From Burkholderiales bacterium (GTDB lineage: Bacteria > Pseudomonadota > Gammaproteobacteria > Burkholderiales > SG8-39), in the NCBI GenBank assembly GCA_016649475.1, contig JAENXP010000042.1, positions 1 through 9,913 on the forward strand: a stretch of DNA of 9,913 bases. Direction: 5' to 3'. The notes beneath the pieces were generated by a model, which ran no database searches, was not told the origin of the DNA, and saw only the letters and a list, made by a program, of their open reading frames with translations. The position numbers and the translations under genes were made by a program. Each line of letters starts with the position of its first letter. Position 1 is the stretch's first letter. This document shows, piece by piece, positions 1 to 7,460 of this stretch.

Positions 1-1875
1 AAGGTCGATCGCGAGGAGCGACCCGACCTGGACCAGATCTACCAGCTGGCGCACCAGATGATCAGCCAGCGCTCGGGCGGCTGGCCGCTCACCATGTTTC
101 TCACCCCGGGGCAGGAGCCGTTTTTCGGCGGCACGTATTTCCCCAAGACGCCGCGCTATGGCCTGCCCGGATTCGCGGACCTGCTGCAGCGCGTCGCCCA
201 GTTCTACCGCTCAGAACGGGAGCAGATCACGCGCCAGGGCGCAGCCATAGTCTCGGGCTTCGAACGTATGCAAGCGGCGAGCCCGGCGCAGCACGAGGGA
301 CTCTCGGCGGGCCCGATCGATCTGGCCCTGAGGAATCTGGAGGCCAGTTTTGACGCGCGTTACGGCGGTTTTGGCGCAGCGCCCAAATTCCCGCATCCGA
401 CCGACCTCGATTTATGTCTGCGGCGCCATGGGCCGGGCCGGGTGCGTGAAGACGCCGGCGGAGTCGGCGCCGGGCCGAAGGGTGAACCGCTCAATATGGC
501 GATCCATACCCTCGGGCGCATGGCAGTGGGCGGCATATACGATCAGCTCGGCGGCGGTTTCAGCCGCTACAGCGTGGACGCGTACTGGCTGATTCCGCAT
601 TTCGAGAAAATGCTCTATGACAACGGGCCGCTGCTCGAACGCTACAGCGATGCCTGGGCCCTGACGCGCGATCCGCTGTTCGCCGAAGTGGTCGAGGAAA
701 CCGCGGCCTGGACAATGCGCGAGATGCAGTCCGCGGATGGCGGCTATTATTCCAGCCTGGATGCCGATTCGGAGCACGAAGAAGGCAAGTTCTACGTGTG
801 GACGCCGCAGCAAGTTCGCGGACTGCTCAGCGACGAAGAGTACGCCGTGTGCGCGCCATTTTACGGGCTGGACCTGGCCGCCAATTTCGAGGGCGTGCAC
901 TGGCATCTGTACGTGGCGCGCGGTCTGGACGAGATCGCTCAAAGCGCGGGGCAGCCGGTAGAAAAATGCAGCGAGTTGCTCGCGCGCGCGCGCACCAAGC
1001 TCTTTGCGGCGCGCGAACAGCGCATACGCCCTGGACGCGACGAGAAAATCCTCACCAGCTGGAATGCGCTGATGATAGCGGGCATGGCGCGCGCGGCGCG
1101 TGTATTCGGACGCGCAGAGTGGCTGGCCTCGGCGCGCGCCGCGCTGGACTTCATACGCGGCACTTTGTGGCGGGAGAAAGCAGGGCCGGAGCGTGCGCGC
1201 CTGCTAGCTACCTGCAAGGACGGCCGTGCGCATCTCAACGCGTATCTGGACGATTACGCCTTTCTGCTCGCGGCCTTGATCGAGATCATGCAGACCGAGT
1301 TTCGCAGTCGCGACCTCGAGTTTGCACAGGACCTGGCCGAGGTGCTGCTGGAGCAGTTCTACGATCCTGAGCTTGGAGGCTTCTACTTCACCAGCCACGA
1401 TCATGAAAAACTGATCAACCGGCCCAAACCCAGCTACGACAGCGCCACCCCCTCAGGCAACGGCGTGGCGGCGCTCGCGCTGCAACGGTTGGGGCACATC
1501 ACGGGAGCATCGCGCTACCTCGACGCCGCCGAGCGCACGCTGCGGCTGTTCTATCCGGTCCTGGCGCAGCACCCCAATGGTTGCGCCAGCCTGCTGATGG
1601 GCCTGGAGGAGGCGCTCGATCCGCCGCGGGTAGTCGTGCTGCGCGGGCCGGAACCGCGGATGCGCGAATGGCAGCGGGTGCTGGACCAGACCTATCTGCC
1701 GCACACCCTGATCCTGGCGCTCGCACCCGGGGCGGCGGAATTGCCGCCGTTGCTGGCCAAGCCGGCAGTGCCCGGCGCTGTCAACGCATGGGTATGCCAG
1801 GGCGTTACTTGTTTGGCTCCAGTAGATAAACTGGAATCGCTGCTCGATGTACTCAAAACGGATAAACTCCGGTAG
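1..1875 (+). CDS. DUF255 / SPATA20-like (YyaL-type) thioredoxin-fold protein, 5' truncated
   Basis: The reading frame is open from base 1 and ends at TAG 1873-1875, giving 624 residues of a protein whose family members are about 670-700 long, so roughly the first 70-90 residues lie before the window. The fragment begins with [14 protein letters not shown], the family's highly conserved segment that closes the N-terminal thioredoxin-like domain; the CHWCH-type motif should be in the missing part. Then come [11 protein letters not shown] (about 26-36), APKFPHP (about 127-133), the HFEKMLYDN block (about 200-208), [17 protein letters not shown] (about 251-267) and [12 protein letters not shown] (about 347-358), typical of the C-terminal (alpha/alpha)6-barrel region that resembles sugar epimerases. 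The biochemical role is not established; a redox or glycan-related function is only inferred from the folds. The 3' end lies 43 bp before the cytochrome c gene on the same strand. There is no internal disruption. Family assignment is secure, function is not. Confidence 0.93.
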   Translation, partial: KVDREERPDLDQIYQLAHQMISQRSGGWPLTMFLTPGQEPFFGGTYFPKTPRYGLPGFADLLQRVAQFYRSEREQITRQGAAIVSGFERMQAASPAQHEGLSAGPIDLALRNLEASFDARYGGFGAAPKFPHPTDLDLCLRRHGPGRVREDAGGVGAGPKGEPLNMAIHTLGRMAVGGIYDQLGGGFSRYSVDAYWLIPHFEKMLYDNGPLLERYSDAWALTRDPLFAEVVEETAAWTMREMQSADGGYYSSLDADSEHEEGKFYVWTPQQVRGLLSDEEYAVCAPFYGLDLAANFEGVHWHLYVARGLDEIAQSAGQPVEKCSELLARARTKLFAAREQRIRPGRDEKILTSWNALMIAGMARAARVFGRAEWLASARAALDFIRGTLWREKAGPERARLLATCKDGRAHLNAYLDDYAFLLAALIEIMQTEFRSRDLEFAQDLAEVLLEQFYDPELGGFYFTSHDHEKLINRPKPSYDSATPSGNGVAALALQRLGHITGASRYLDAAERTLRLFYPVLAQHPNGCASLLMGLEEALDPPRVVVLRGPEPRMREWQRVLDQTYLPHTLILALAPGAAELPPLLAKPAVPGAVNAWVCQGVTCLAPVDKLESLLDVLKTDKLR

Positions 1876-1907
1876 CATGCCGCAGCTTGGCATATCCATA
1901 CTTTCCC

Positions 1908-1913
1908 AAGGAG
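1908..1913 (+). promoter_or_regulatory. Ribosome binding site fixing a GTG start
   Basis: AAGGAG lies 5 bases before GTG 1919-1921. It decides the start of the cytochrome c gene: the upstream in-frame ATG at 1847 lies inside the preceding gene and would put a non-signal-like extension in front of the signal peptide. Confidence 0.8.
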
Positions 1914-1918
1914 AATCA

Positions 1919-2233
1919 GTGAAGACCCTAGCAACCTGTTTATTCATTTCGGCCGGAGTGCTCGCCAGTGCGAGCAACGCGCTAGCCTCGGAAGCTTTGG
2001 CAAAAAAATACAATTGTCTTGCCTGCCACACCGTGGACAAGAAGATCATCGGTCCGGCCTATAAGGACGTCGCCACCAAGTACAAGGGCGATGCGGGCGC
2101 CGAGACCAAGCTGATCAGCAAGATCAAGAAAGGCGGCGCTGGTGTCTGGGGGCAGATTCCGATGCCGCCCAATGCCACCGTGCCGGATGCAGATGTCAAG
2201 ACTCTGGTGAATTGGGTGCTGTCCCTCAAGTAG
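1919..2233 (+). CDS. Periplasmic class I cytochrome c (c-551/c-552 type)
   Basis: A 104-residue precursor of a small monohaem electron carrier acting in the periplasm. From the GTG start it has a signal peptide (basic K2, hydrophobic core about 4-18, likely cleavage after ALA at 21-23), leaving a mature protein of about 81 residues, the usual size of cytochrome c-551/c-552. The haem motif is C33-L-A-C36-H37. The axial methionine is probably M82 in the GQIPMPPN block, a hallmark of the c-551 (NirM-like) group. The C-terminal helix, DVKTLVNWVLSLK, is also typical. Such proteins pass electrons to terminal oxidases, nitrite reductases or peroxidases; no such partner is encoded here, so the acceptor is unknown. 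It lies 43 bp after the DUF255 gene and 107 bp before the transporter. The strong ribosome binding site suggests good translation. A run of seven A (2002-2008) encodes the KK before the haem motif. Confidence 0.93.
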   Translation: MKTLATCLFISAGVLASASNALASEALAKKYNCLACHTVDKKIIGPAYKDVATKYKGDAGAETKLISKIKKGGAGVWGQIPMPPNATVPDADVKTLVNWVLSLK

Positions 2234-2340
2234 ACTAGAGTCGTAGGTCGGTTTGAGGCCGTCTCGCGGCGCTTGGCGCGGCGTGGGCTGCCCCGGCCGG
2301 GTGGTGTTTCAATGCGTCGACTATTTACAGGGAGAATTCC

Positions 2341-3567
2341 ATGCAAGGCACGCGGTTCAGTCTCGCCATTTTTGCCGCAGTCGCGGCGCTCACGCTCGCC
2401 GGTTGCGGCGAAGAGAAAAAGCCGCAACCCGTAGTCGCCGCCCCGCCGCCGCCGCCGGCGCCGCTGGTGGTCAAACTCGGCCACGTGGGTCCGCTCACCG
2501 GCGGCATTGCCCACCTGGGCAAGGATAACGAAAACGGTGCGCGCCTGGCTGTCGAGGAGGCCAATGCCAAGGGACTGAAGCTTGGCGGCAAAGATGTCAA
2601 ACTGGAATTGATCACCGAGGACGACCAGGCCGATCCCAAGGTCGGCACCACGGTGGCGCAAAAGCTGGTCGATGCCAAAGTAGCAGGCGTTGTCGGCCAT
2701 CTGAACTCCGGCGTGACTATTCCGGCCTCGTCCATCTATAACCAGGCCGGCATTCCGATGATCAGCGGTTCGGCGACCAATCCCCAACTGACCGAGCAGG
2801 GCTTCAAGAACGTATTCCGCGTGGTGGGACGCGACGATCAGCAGGGACCCGCGATAGCGAGCTACCTGGCGAGCGAGGTCAAGCCCAAGGTGGTGGCGGT
2901 GATCGATGACGCCACCGCGTACGGCGAGGGCTTGGCGAACGAGGTCGAGAAGACCCTGAAAGCGGCCGGCGTAAAAGTGTTGCCGCGCGAAAAGGGGACG
3001 GACAAGACCGCCGATTTCAAAGCGATCCTGACCAAACTCAAGGGTAAGAAACCCGACGCCGTGTTCTACGGCGGCATAGACGCGACCGGCGGCCCGCTGA
3101 TGAAGCAGGGGCGCGAACTTGGCATCAAGGCCGTGTTCGCCTTTGGCGATGGAGCGTGCACCGACAAGATGCAAGAACTGGCCGGCGATGCCGCCGAAGG
3201 GCTGCTGTGCTCGCAGGCGGGGCTCCCGGTCCAGGCCGCGAACAAGAAGTTCCTCGAGTCCTACAAGGCGAAATTCAATATCGACCCTATCCTGTATGCA
3301 CCGTTCACCTACGACGCGGCCAACCTGCTGATCGAGGCAATGAAAAAAGCCGACTCGCCTGATCCGGTCAAGTACCTCCCCGAACTCGCCAAGATTAGCT
3401 ACGAGGGCGCGAGCGGCAAGATCGAGTTCGACGACAAAGGCGACCGCAAGGACGCCGAGATGACCATCTTCACCATGAAAGGCGGCAAGATCGAACCGAT
3501 CGCCGTAATCAAGGGCGGCAAGACCACCAAGTTCGAAGACTTCATTAAAGCGGCCGGGGGGACCTAA
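2341..3567 (+). CDS. livK: LivK-type branched-chain amino acid ABC transporter substrate-binding lipoprotein
   Basis: A 408-residue binding protein (Peripla_BP_6/HAAT family) that captures ligand outside the inner membrane and delivers it to LivHMGF. GGGAG at 2330-2334 precedes ATG 2341. The N-terminus is a lipoprotein signal: hydrophobic residues 8-19, then lipobox L19-A-G-C22, with G23 at the +2 position. A charged and proline-rich tether (PPPPPAP at 35-41) leads to the two-lobed domain starting VVKLGHVGPLTGG (43-55). Family motifs are GHLNS (119-123), SGSATNPQLT (142-151), YGEG (194-197), FYGGID (242-247) and FGDG (268-271). Compared with E. coli LivJ as I remember it, the T of the AT(A/N)P motif is kept, but two pocket tyrosines appear replaced (L at 59, I at 246) and the pocket Glu by Asp (about 270). 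The ligand may therefore differ from Leu/Ile/Val. Permease genes follow after a 332-bp gap on the same strand. Confidence 0.92.
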   Translation: MQGTRFSLAIFAAVAALTLAGCGEEKKPQPVVAAPPPPPAPLVVKLGHVGPLTGGIAHLGKDNENGARLAVEEANAKGLKLGGKDVKLELITEDDQADPKVGTTVAQKLVDAKVAGVVGHLNSGVTIPASSIYNQAGIPMISGSATNPQLTEQGFKNVFRVVGRDDQQGPAIASYLASEVKPKVVAVIDDATAYGEGLANEVEKTLKAAGVKVLPREKGTDKTADFKAILTKLKGKKPDAVFYGGIDATGGPLMKQGRELGIKAVFAFGDGACTDKMQELAGDAAEGLLCSQAGLPVQAANKKFLESYKAKFNIDPILYAPFTYDAANLLIEAMKKADSPDPVKYLPELAKISYEGASGKIEFDDKGDRKDAEMTIFTMKGGKIEPIAVIKGGKTTKFEDFIKAAGGT

Positions 3568-3626
3568 GCTGCGGCTGAACCGGCGCAGGCTGCAGAGCCC
3601 GAAAAGAAGCAAGGGTTCATATCAAA

Positions 3627-3721
3627 ATGAGGGGCTATCCCCTGCGGGGACTTCGGCCGGGGCGCATCCCCTCATGCTTCCCCAAATCAGAGGCTATTTT
3701 GATCATTCTGAAATAGCCTCT
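3627..3721. repeat. Double-hairpin intergenic repeat, copy A
   Basis: The first hairpin pairs ATGAGGGG (3627-3634) perfectly with CCCCTCAT (3668-3675). Its 33-base loop contains a smaller CCCC-TGC-GGGG hairpin (3639-3649). The linker includes GCTTCCCC (3676-3683). The second hairpin pairs AGAGGCTATTT (3689-3699) perfectly with AAATAGCCTCT (3711-3721) around an 11-base loop. ATCAAAAT (3621-3628) and ATTTTGAT (3696-3703) add a further 8-bp inverted match linking the two halves. No T-run follows, so it is not a classical terminator. It may stabilise the livK 3' end, be a REP-like element, or be a decayed mobile repeat. A related arrangement lies at 8513-8592. Confidence 0.7.
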
Positions 3722-3750
3722 AAGCGCAACGGGTAGATCCGCAGCGCACG

Positions 3751-3784
3751 CAGAATAACGGCGCCGAAAGGCGCCGCTATTCTG
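3751..3784. terminator. Terminator-like hairpin with GAAA tetraloop between livK and livH
   Basis: CAGAATA (3751-3757) pairs with TATTCTG (3778-3784) and CGGCGCC (3759-3765) with GGCGCCG (3770-3776). One A/C mismatch separates the two 7-bp stems, and the loop is GAAA. The GC-rich inner stem with an A-rich left arm and a T-containing right arm has the shape of an intrinsic terminator readable on either strand, but the T tract is short and lies inside the stem. It could instead cause partial termination or protect the livK 3' end from exonucleases, giving more binding protein than permease. Confidence 0.6.
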
Positions 3785-3899
3785 TCTGCATGCAGGTCAT
3801 TTCCGGACCGGGGAATTGCAGGCTAGAGAAATCCTCAAGCCCCGCCGGCAGGCAGTTGCTTTGCGTTATCCGCGACTTTGCGTTTAAATCGGCCCAGGC

Positions 3900-4823
3900 A
3901 TGGATATCTTTCTGCAACAAATCATCAACGGACTTACCCTGGGCAGCGTCTACGCCGTTGTCGCGCTGGGCTATACCATGGTCTACGGCATCATCCAGCT
4001 GATCAACTTCGCCCACGGGGAACTGGTGATGATAGGCGCCATGGTCGCATTCTCAGTGATAGGCGCGCTCGCCGGAACGCAATTGCCGCCCGTGTTGATA
4101 GTCCTCGCCGGGATACTGGTCGCGGTCCCGGTGTGCATGCTGGTGGGTTTCGCCATGGAGCGCATCGCCTACCGGCCGCTGCGCGGCGCGCCGCGCCTCG
4201 CGCCGCTGATCACCGCCATCGGCATCTCCATCATCCTGCAGCATGTGGCGCTGCTGGTCTGGAGCCGCAACCCTCTTGCGTTTCCGCAGATCATCCCGCT
4301 CGTCAGTTTCTACGTCGGCGGCGCGATCATCACCGGCGTGCAGATCGCCATCATCCTGACTTCGGTCCTGATGATGGTGGGACTGACACTGATGGTGTAT
4401 CGCACCAAGCTCGGCATCGCCATGCGCGCGACCTCTCAGAACCCGCAGGTGGCCGGCCTGATGGGCATAGACATCAACCGCATCATCGCTTTCACTTTCA
4501 TAGTCGGCGCGGGCCTGGCGGCGGTCGCCGGAGTGATGGTCGGCACCTACTACGGCATTGCCCACTACAGCATGGGTTCACTGCTGGGCATGAAGGCGTT
4601 TTCCGCCGCCGTGCTCGGCGGCATAGGCAATATTGCCGGGGCGATGCTGGGCGGCATCCTGCTCGGCGTGGTCGAAGCCCTGGGCGCGGGTTATATCGGC
4701 GACCTGACCAATAATGTTTTCGGCAGCAATTATCAGGACGTGTTCGCGTTCCTGATGCTGATCGCGGTGCTGGTGTTCAGGCCCTCCGGATTGCTCGGGG
4801 AGCGGGTAGGAGACCGAGCGTGA
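3900..4823 (+). CDS. livH: LivH-type branched-chain amino acid ABC transporter permease
   Basis: A 307-residue inner-membrane permease of the BPD_transp_2 family, almost exactly the length of E. coli LivH. It forms the translocation channel with LivM. The N-terminus MDIFLQQIINGLTLGSVYAV and the INFAHGEL motif (35-42) are diagnostic of LivH. Several hydrophobic segments follow, roughly at 10-32, 38-58, 62-88, 101-121, 136-166, 195-217, 230-262 and 282-293. The cytoplasmic coupling loop that contacts the ATPase is about 172-194 (GIAMRATSQNPQVAGLMGID). The C-terminus has the family's FRPSGLLGERV. No good Shine-Dalgarno precedes ATG 3900; only AGG directly abuts it. The gene follows the 332-bp gap after livK and is 43 bp before livM. 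Confidence 0.95.
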   Translation: MDIFLQQIINGLTLGSVYAVVALGYTMVYGIIQLINFAHGELVMIGAMVAFSVIGALAGTQLPPVLIVLAGILVAVPVCMLVGFAMERIAYRPLRGAPRLAPLITAIGISIILQHVALLVWSRNPLAFPQIIPLVSFYVGGAIITGVQIAIILTSVLMMVGLTLMVYRTKLGIAMRATSQNPQVAGLMGIDINRIIAFTFIVGAGLAAVAGVMVGTYYGIAHYSMGSLLGMKAFSAAVLGGIGNIAGAMLGGILLGVVEALGAGYIGDLTNNVFGSNYQDVFAFLMLIAVLVFRPSGLLGERVGDRA

Positions 4824-4866
4824 AGCGCAGGACGCGAAACGCCGCCTTCGAGCCGGGGTTCGGCAG

Positions 4867-5940
4867 ATGAACATTCTTTCCCGTCCGCGGGCGAAGTGGA
4901 TTGGCGTCGCATTGATCGCGATCGCGCTGATCGGACTGCCGTTTGCGCTATCGTCGGTGGGAACCGCCTGGGTGCGCATTGCAAATCTTGCCATTCTGTT
5001 TACCTTTCTCTCGCTCGGTCTGAACATCGTCGTCGGCTTTGCCGGGCTGCTCGATCTGGGATACATCGCCTTCTACGCCGTGGGCGCCTATGCTTACGCC
5101 CTGCTCGCCTCACCGCATTTCGACCTGCACCTGCCGTTCTGGGTGATCTTGCCGATAGGCGCGCTCGTCGCCTGCCTGTTCGGTGTCCTGCTGGGCGCGC
5201 CCACGCTCAAATTGCGCGGCGACTACCTCGCCATCGTCACCCTGGGCTTCGGCGAGATCGTGCGCATTTTCCTCAACAATCTGTCCCAGCCGGTCAATAT
5301 CACCAACGGCCCGCAAGGCATCTCGCGCATCGACCCGTTCAGCTTCGGCTCCTTCAGTTTCAGCCAGAACGAGACCATCATCGGCCTCGCGTTTTCCGGG
5401 CCGATCAAGTACTATTACATCCTGCTGGCCCTGCTGCTGCTTGCCATCGTGGTCAACCTGCGGCTGCAGCACTCGCGCATCGGCCGCGCCTGGGAAGCGA
5501 TACGCGAGGATGAGGTCGCGGCACGCGCGATGGGCATAGACACCACCCGAATCAAGCTGCTCGCATTCGCCATGGGCGCTTCCTTTGGCGGCATCGCCGG
5601 CGGCATGTTCGCCGCCATTCAGAGTTTCATCAGCCCGGAAAGCTTTGTGCTGGTCGAATCCATCATGGTGCTGTCCATGGTGGTGCTGGGCGGCATGGGC
5701 AATGTCTGGGGAGTGGTGCTGGGCGCGGTGCTGCTTTCTTTCGTGCCGGAACTGCTGCGCTACACCGTCGAGCCGCTGCAGCAGTCGCTGTTCGGCAGAT
5801 CGATCATCGAGCCGGAGGTCATCCGCATGCTGCTGTTCGGCATGGCGCTGGTGCTGATGATGCTTTACCGGCCGGCGGGCTTGCTGCCATCGGCGGTCAG
5901 AAAGCGCGAGCTGGCCAAACCGGAGGAGGGGGAGGCATGA
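4867..5940 (+). CDS. livM: LivM-type branched-chain amino acid ABC transporter permease
   Basis: A 357-residue second permease of the HAAT transporter, partner of LivH in the inner membrane. The diagnostic block near the first helices is LNIVVGFAGLLDLGYIAFYA (52-71), followed by TLKLRGDYLAIVTLGFGEI (113-131) and NGPQGISRI (147-155). The coupling loop to the ATPases is RAWEAIREDEVAARAMGID (207-225). GGMGNVWG (275-282) and YRPAGLLP (334-341) close the domain. It has the shorter N-terminus common in bacterial LivM homologues rather than the longer E. coli form. The start at ATG 4867 has only a weak G-rich region upstream; the gene may rely on transcription from livH. The TGA overlaps the livG start by 4 bp (ATGA), so translation is probably coupled. 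Confidence 0.95.
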   Translation: MNILSRPRAKWIGVALIAIALIGLPFALSSVGTAWVRIANLAILFTFLSLGLNIVVGFAGLLDLGYIAFYAVGAYAYALLASPHFDLHLPFWVILPIGALVACLFGVLLGAPTLKLRGDYLAIVTLGFGEIVRIFLNNLSQPVNITNGPQGISRIDPFSFGSFSFSQNETIIGLAFSGPIKYYYILLALLLLAIVVNLRLQHSRIGRAWEAIREDEVAARAMGIDTTRIKLLAFAMGASFGGIAGGMFAAIQSFISPESFVLVESIMVLSMVVLGGMGNVWGVVLGAVLLSFVPELLRYTVEPLQQSLFGRSIIEPEVIRMLLFGMALVLMMLYRPAGLLPSAVRKRELAKPEEGEA

Positions 5941-6719
5941 GCGGCGCCTTGCTCGAATGCAAGGGACTGGACAAGCGCTTCGGCGGTGTGCTGGCGCTGG
6001 CCGAAGTCGGGTTCAACATCAATCGCGGCGAGATCTACGGGCTGATCGGACCCAACGGCGCCGGCAAGACTACTTTGTTCAACGCGCTTACGGGCATTTA
6101 CGCGTGCGATTCAGGCGGTTTCAGTTTTGCGGGCGAAACGCTCGCGGGGCTCAGGCCGGACCAGATTGCGGCGCGCGGCATCGCGCGCACCTTCCAGAAC
6201 ATCCGCTTGTTCGGCAATCTCTCCGCTCTCGACAACGTGATGATAGGGCGGCACGTACGCACTCGCGCCGGCGTGTTCGGTGCGATTCTGCGCACCCGCG
6301 CCACGCTCGTGGAAGAAGCGGCGATCGAAAAGCGCGCGCTGGAGCTGCTCGAATATGTAGGCATAGCCGCGCGCGCCAACGATGTCGCGCGCCAACTCCC
6401 TTACGGCGACCAGCGGCGGTTGGAAATCGCGCGCGCCCTCGCGACCGACCCGAAGCTGCTGGCGCTGGACGAGCCGGCCGCAGGGATGAACGCCACCGAG
6501 ACATTGGAATTGAGAAAGCTGCTCGAGCGCGTGCGCGCCGACGGCACCACGATCCTGCTGATCGAGCACGACATGAAACTGGTGATGGGCCTGTGCGACC
6601 GGGTATTGGTGCTCGACTATGGCCGCAGTATCGCGGAAGGTCCGCCGCGCGAGGTGCAGCGCGATCCGCGCGTGATCGAGGCGTATCTGGGGGGCGCCGT
6701 CGCAGGCGCGGCGGCATGA
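5937..6719 (+). CDS. livG: LivG-type branched-chain amino acid ABC transporter ATP-binding protein
   Basis: A 260-residue cytoplasmic ATPase that powers the LivHM permease together with LivF. Visible motifs are Walker A GPNGAGKTT (38-46), Q-loop Q87 in RTFQNIRLF, a signature region in the relaxed form LPYGDQRRLEIA (154-165) usual for LivG, Walker B LLALDEP (174-180) with catalytic E179, and the switch histidine H211 in IEHDM. The insertion between the Q-loop and signature (about 105-150) is a LivG trait. The start overlaps the livM stop by 4 bp and is preceded by a very purine-rich GGAGGAGG (5922-5929), a strong ribosome binding site inside livM. The end overlaps livF by 4 bp. It appears intact. 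Confidence 0.96.
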   Translation: MSGALLECKGLDKRFGGVLALAEVGFNINRGEIYGLIGPNGAGKTTLFNALTGIYACDSGGFSFAGETLAGLRPDQIAARGIARTFQNIRLFGNLSALDNVMIGRHVRTRAGVFGAILRTRATLVEEAAIEKRALELLEYVGIAARANDVARQLPYGDQRRLEIARALATDPKLLALDEPAAGMNATETLELRKLLERVRADGTTILLIEHDMKLVMGLCDRVLVLDYGRSIAEGPPREVQRDPRVIEAYLGGAVAGAAA

Positions 6720-7432
6720 ACCTGCTGGAGTTGACGCGGCTGGAGGTGGCTTATGGCGGCATCAAGGCTGTCAGAGGCATAGATCTCTGCGTGCCCGAAG
6801 GCGAGCTGGTGTGCCTGATCGGCACCAACGGCGCCGGCAAGACCACCACGCTAAAGGCAATCGCGGGTCTGCTGCCGGTTGCGGCGGACGCAATTCGCTA
6901 TGAGGGAGCGCCTATCGGAGGCGCGCGCTCGTTTGAACTGGTGCGTCGCGGGCTGGCGCTGGTGCCGGAGGGGCGCGGCGTTTTCGGCCAGCTCACGGTG
7001 GCGGAAAATCTTGCCATGGGTGCCTACGTGCGCAGCGATGCGGCGGCAGTGAGGCTGGACCTGGAGCGCGTGTTCAGCCTGTTCCCGCGCCTGGCCGAGC
7101 GGCGCGGCCAGTCTGCCGGTACGCTCTCTGGCGGCGAACAACAGATGCTCGCCATAGGCCGCGCCCTGATGAGCCGGCCGAAGCTGTTGTTGCTCGACGA
7201 GCCCAGCATGGGACTTGCCCCGTTGATGGTGCAGAAGATTTTCGAGACCATACTTGCAGTGGCGAAGGAAGGCGTGACCATACTTCTGGTGGAACAGAAC
7301 GCGCGGCTGGCGCTGGAGGTAAGCAGTCACGGCTATGTGATGGAAACCGGGCTGATTACGCTGTCGGGGCCCGCGCGCGAACTGCTCAACGACCCGAAAG
7401 TGCGCGCGGCTTACCTGGGCGAGGCCGACTGA
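6716..7432 (+). CDS. livF: LivF-type branched-chain amino acid ABC transporter ATP-binding protein
   Basis: A 238-residue ATPase, the second nucleotide-binding subunit of the transporter, of normal LivF length. Motifs are Walker A GTNGAGKTT (36-44), the LivF-typical VPEGRGVFG segment (83-91) in place of a standard Q-loop, signature LSGGEQQ (137-143), Walker B LLLLDEP (157-163) with catalytic E162, and VEQN in place of a switch histidine, which is normal for LivF. ATG 6716 overlaps the livG TGA, so the pair is translationally coupled. The same frame is open far upstream through livG, but the overlap start and the match to LivF N-termini fix the beginning here. It is the last gene of the operon: the next gene converges on it, with stops 28 bp apart and no clear terminator hairpin between them. 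Confidence 0.96.
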   Translation: MNLLELTRLEVAYGGIKAVRGIDLCVPEGELVCLIGTNGAGKTTTLKAIAGLLPVAADAIRYEGAPIGGARSFELVRRGLALVPEGRGVFGQLTVAENLAMGAYVRSDAAAVRLDLERVFSLFPRLAERRGQSAGTLSGGEQQMLAIGRALMSRPKLLLLDEPSMGLAPLMVQKIFETILAVAKEGVTILLVEQNARLALEVSSHGYVMETGLITLSGPARELLNDPKVRAAYLGEAD

Positions 7433-7460
7433 GCATGTCCCGGATCGGCTTGCGCCGCGG

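Larger units (their letters stand above)
3568..3899. other. 332-bp non-coding gap between livK and livH, rich in inverted repeats
   Basis: I see no credible gene in this stretch. It holds, in order, a short reading frame continuing livK in phase after its stop (3568-3630), a double-hairpin element (3627-3721), a terminator-like hairpin with a GAAA loop (3751-3784), a 10-bp palindrome CTGCATGCAG (3786-3795) and about 100 bp of leader before livH. A weak sigma70-like promoter just upstream of livH (TTGCGT 3861-3866, 17-bp spacer, TTAAAT 3884-3889) is possible but matches the consensus at only 3 of 6 and 4 of 6 positions. The gap splits an otherwise tightly packed transporter operon, so it probably affects how much permease is made relative to binding protein. 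Confidence 0.7.

Noticed and set aside
2234..2340. Possible terminator or promoter in the 107-bp gap between the cytochrome and livK
   Set aside because: There are short GC palindromes (CCCGGCCGGG at about 2294-2303) but no stem followed by a T run, and no -35/-10 pair close to consensus; only the livK ribosome binding site is supportable.
1919..2340. Functional link between the cytochrome c and the transporter as a new system
   Set aside because: Nothing beyond adjacency on the same strand supports it; the 107-bp gap and unrelated known roles make chance neighbourhood more likely.
2440..2465. CCG triplet repeats as a phase-variable microsatellite
   Set aside because: The repeats encode the proline tether and change length in whole codons, so they would not switch the gene; short and imperfect.
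2059..3612. A 517-codon open frame on the minus strand opposite livK
   Set aside because: It is antisense to a well-supported gene, has no recognisable domain, and its composition is what the reverse complement of GC-rich coding DNA gives.
5957..6715. Open frame running through livG into livF, suggesting a fusion
   Set aside because: The upstream part is a shifted reading of livG. LivF starts at ATG 6716 in the usual 4-bp overlap and its N-terminus matches the family.
7433..7460. Shared bidirectional terminator between the converging livF and reductase genes
   Set aside because: The 28-bp space has no inverted repeat long enough to call a terminator.
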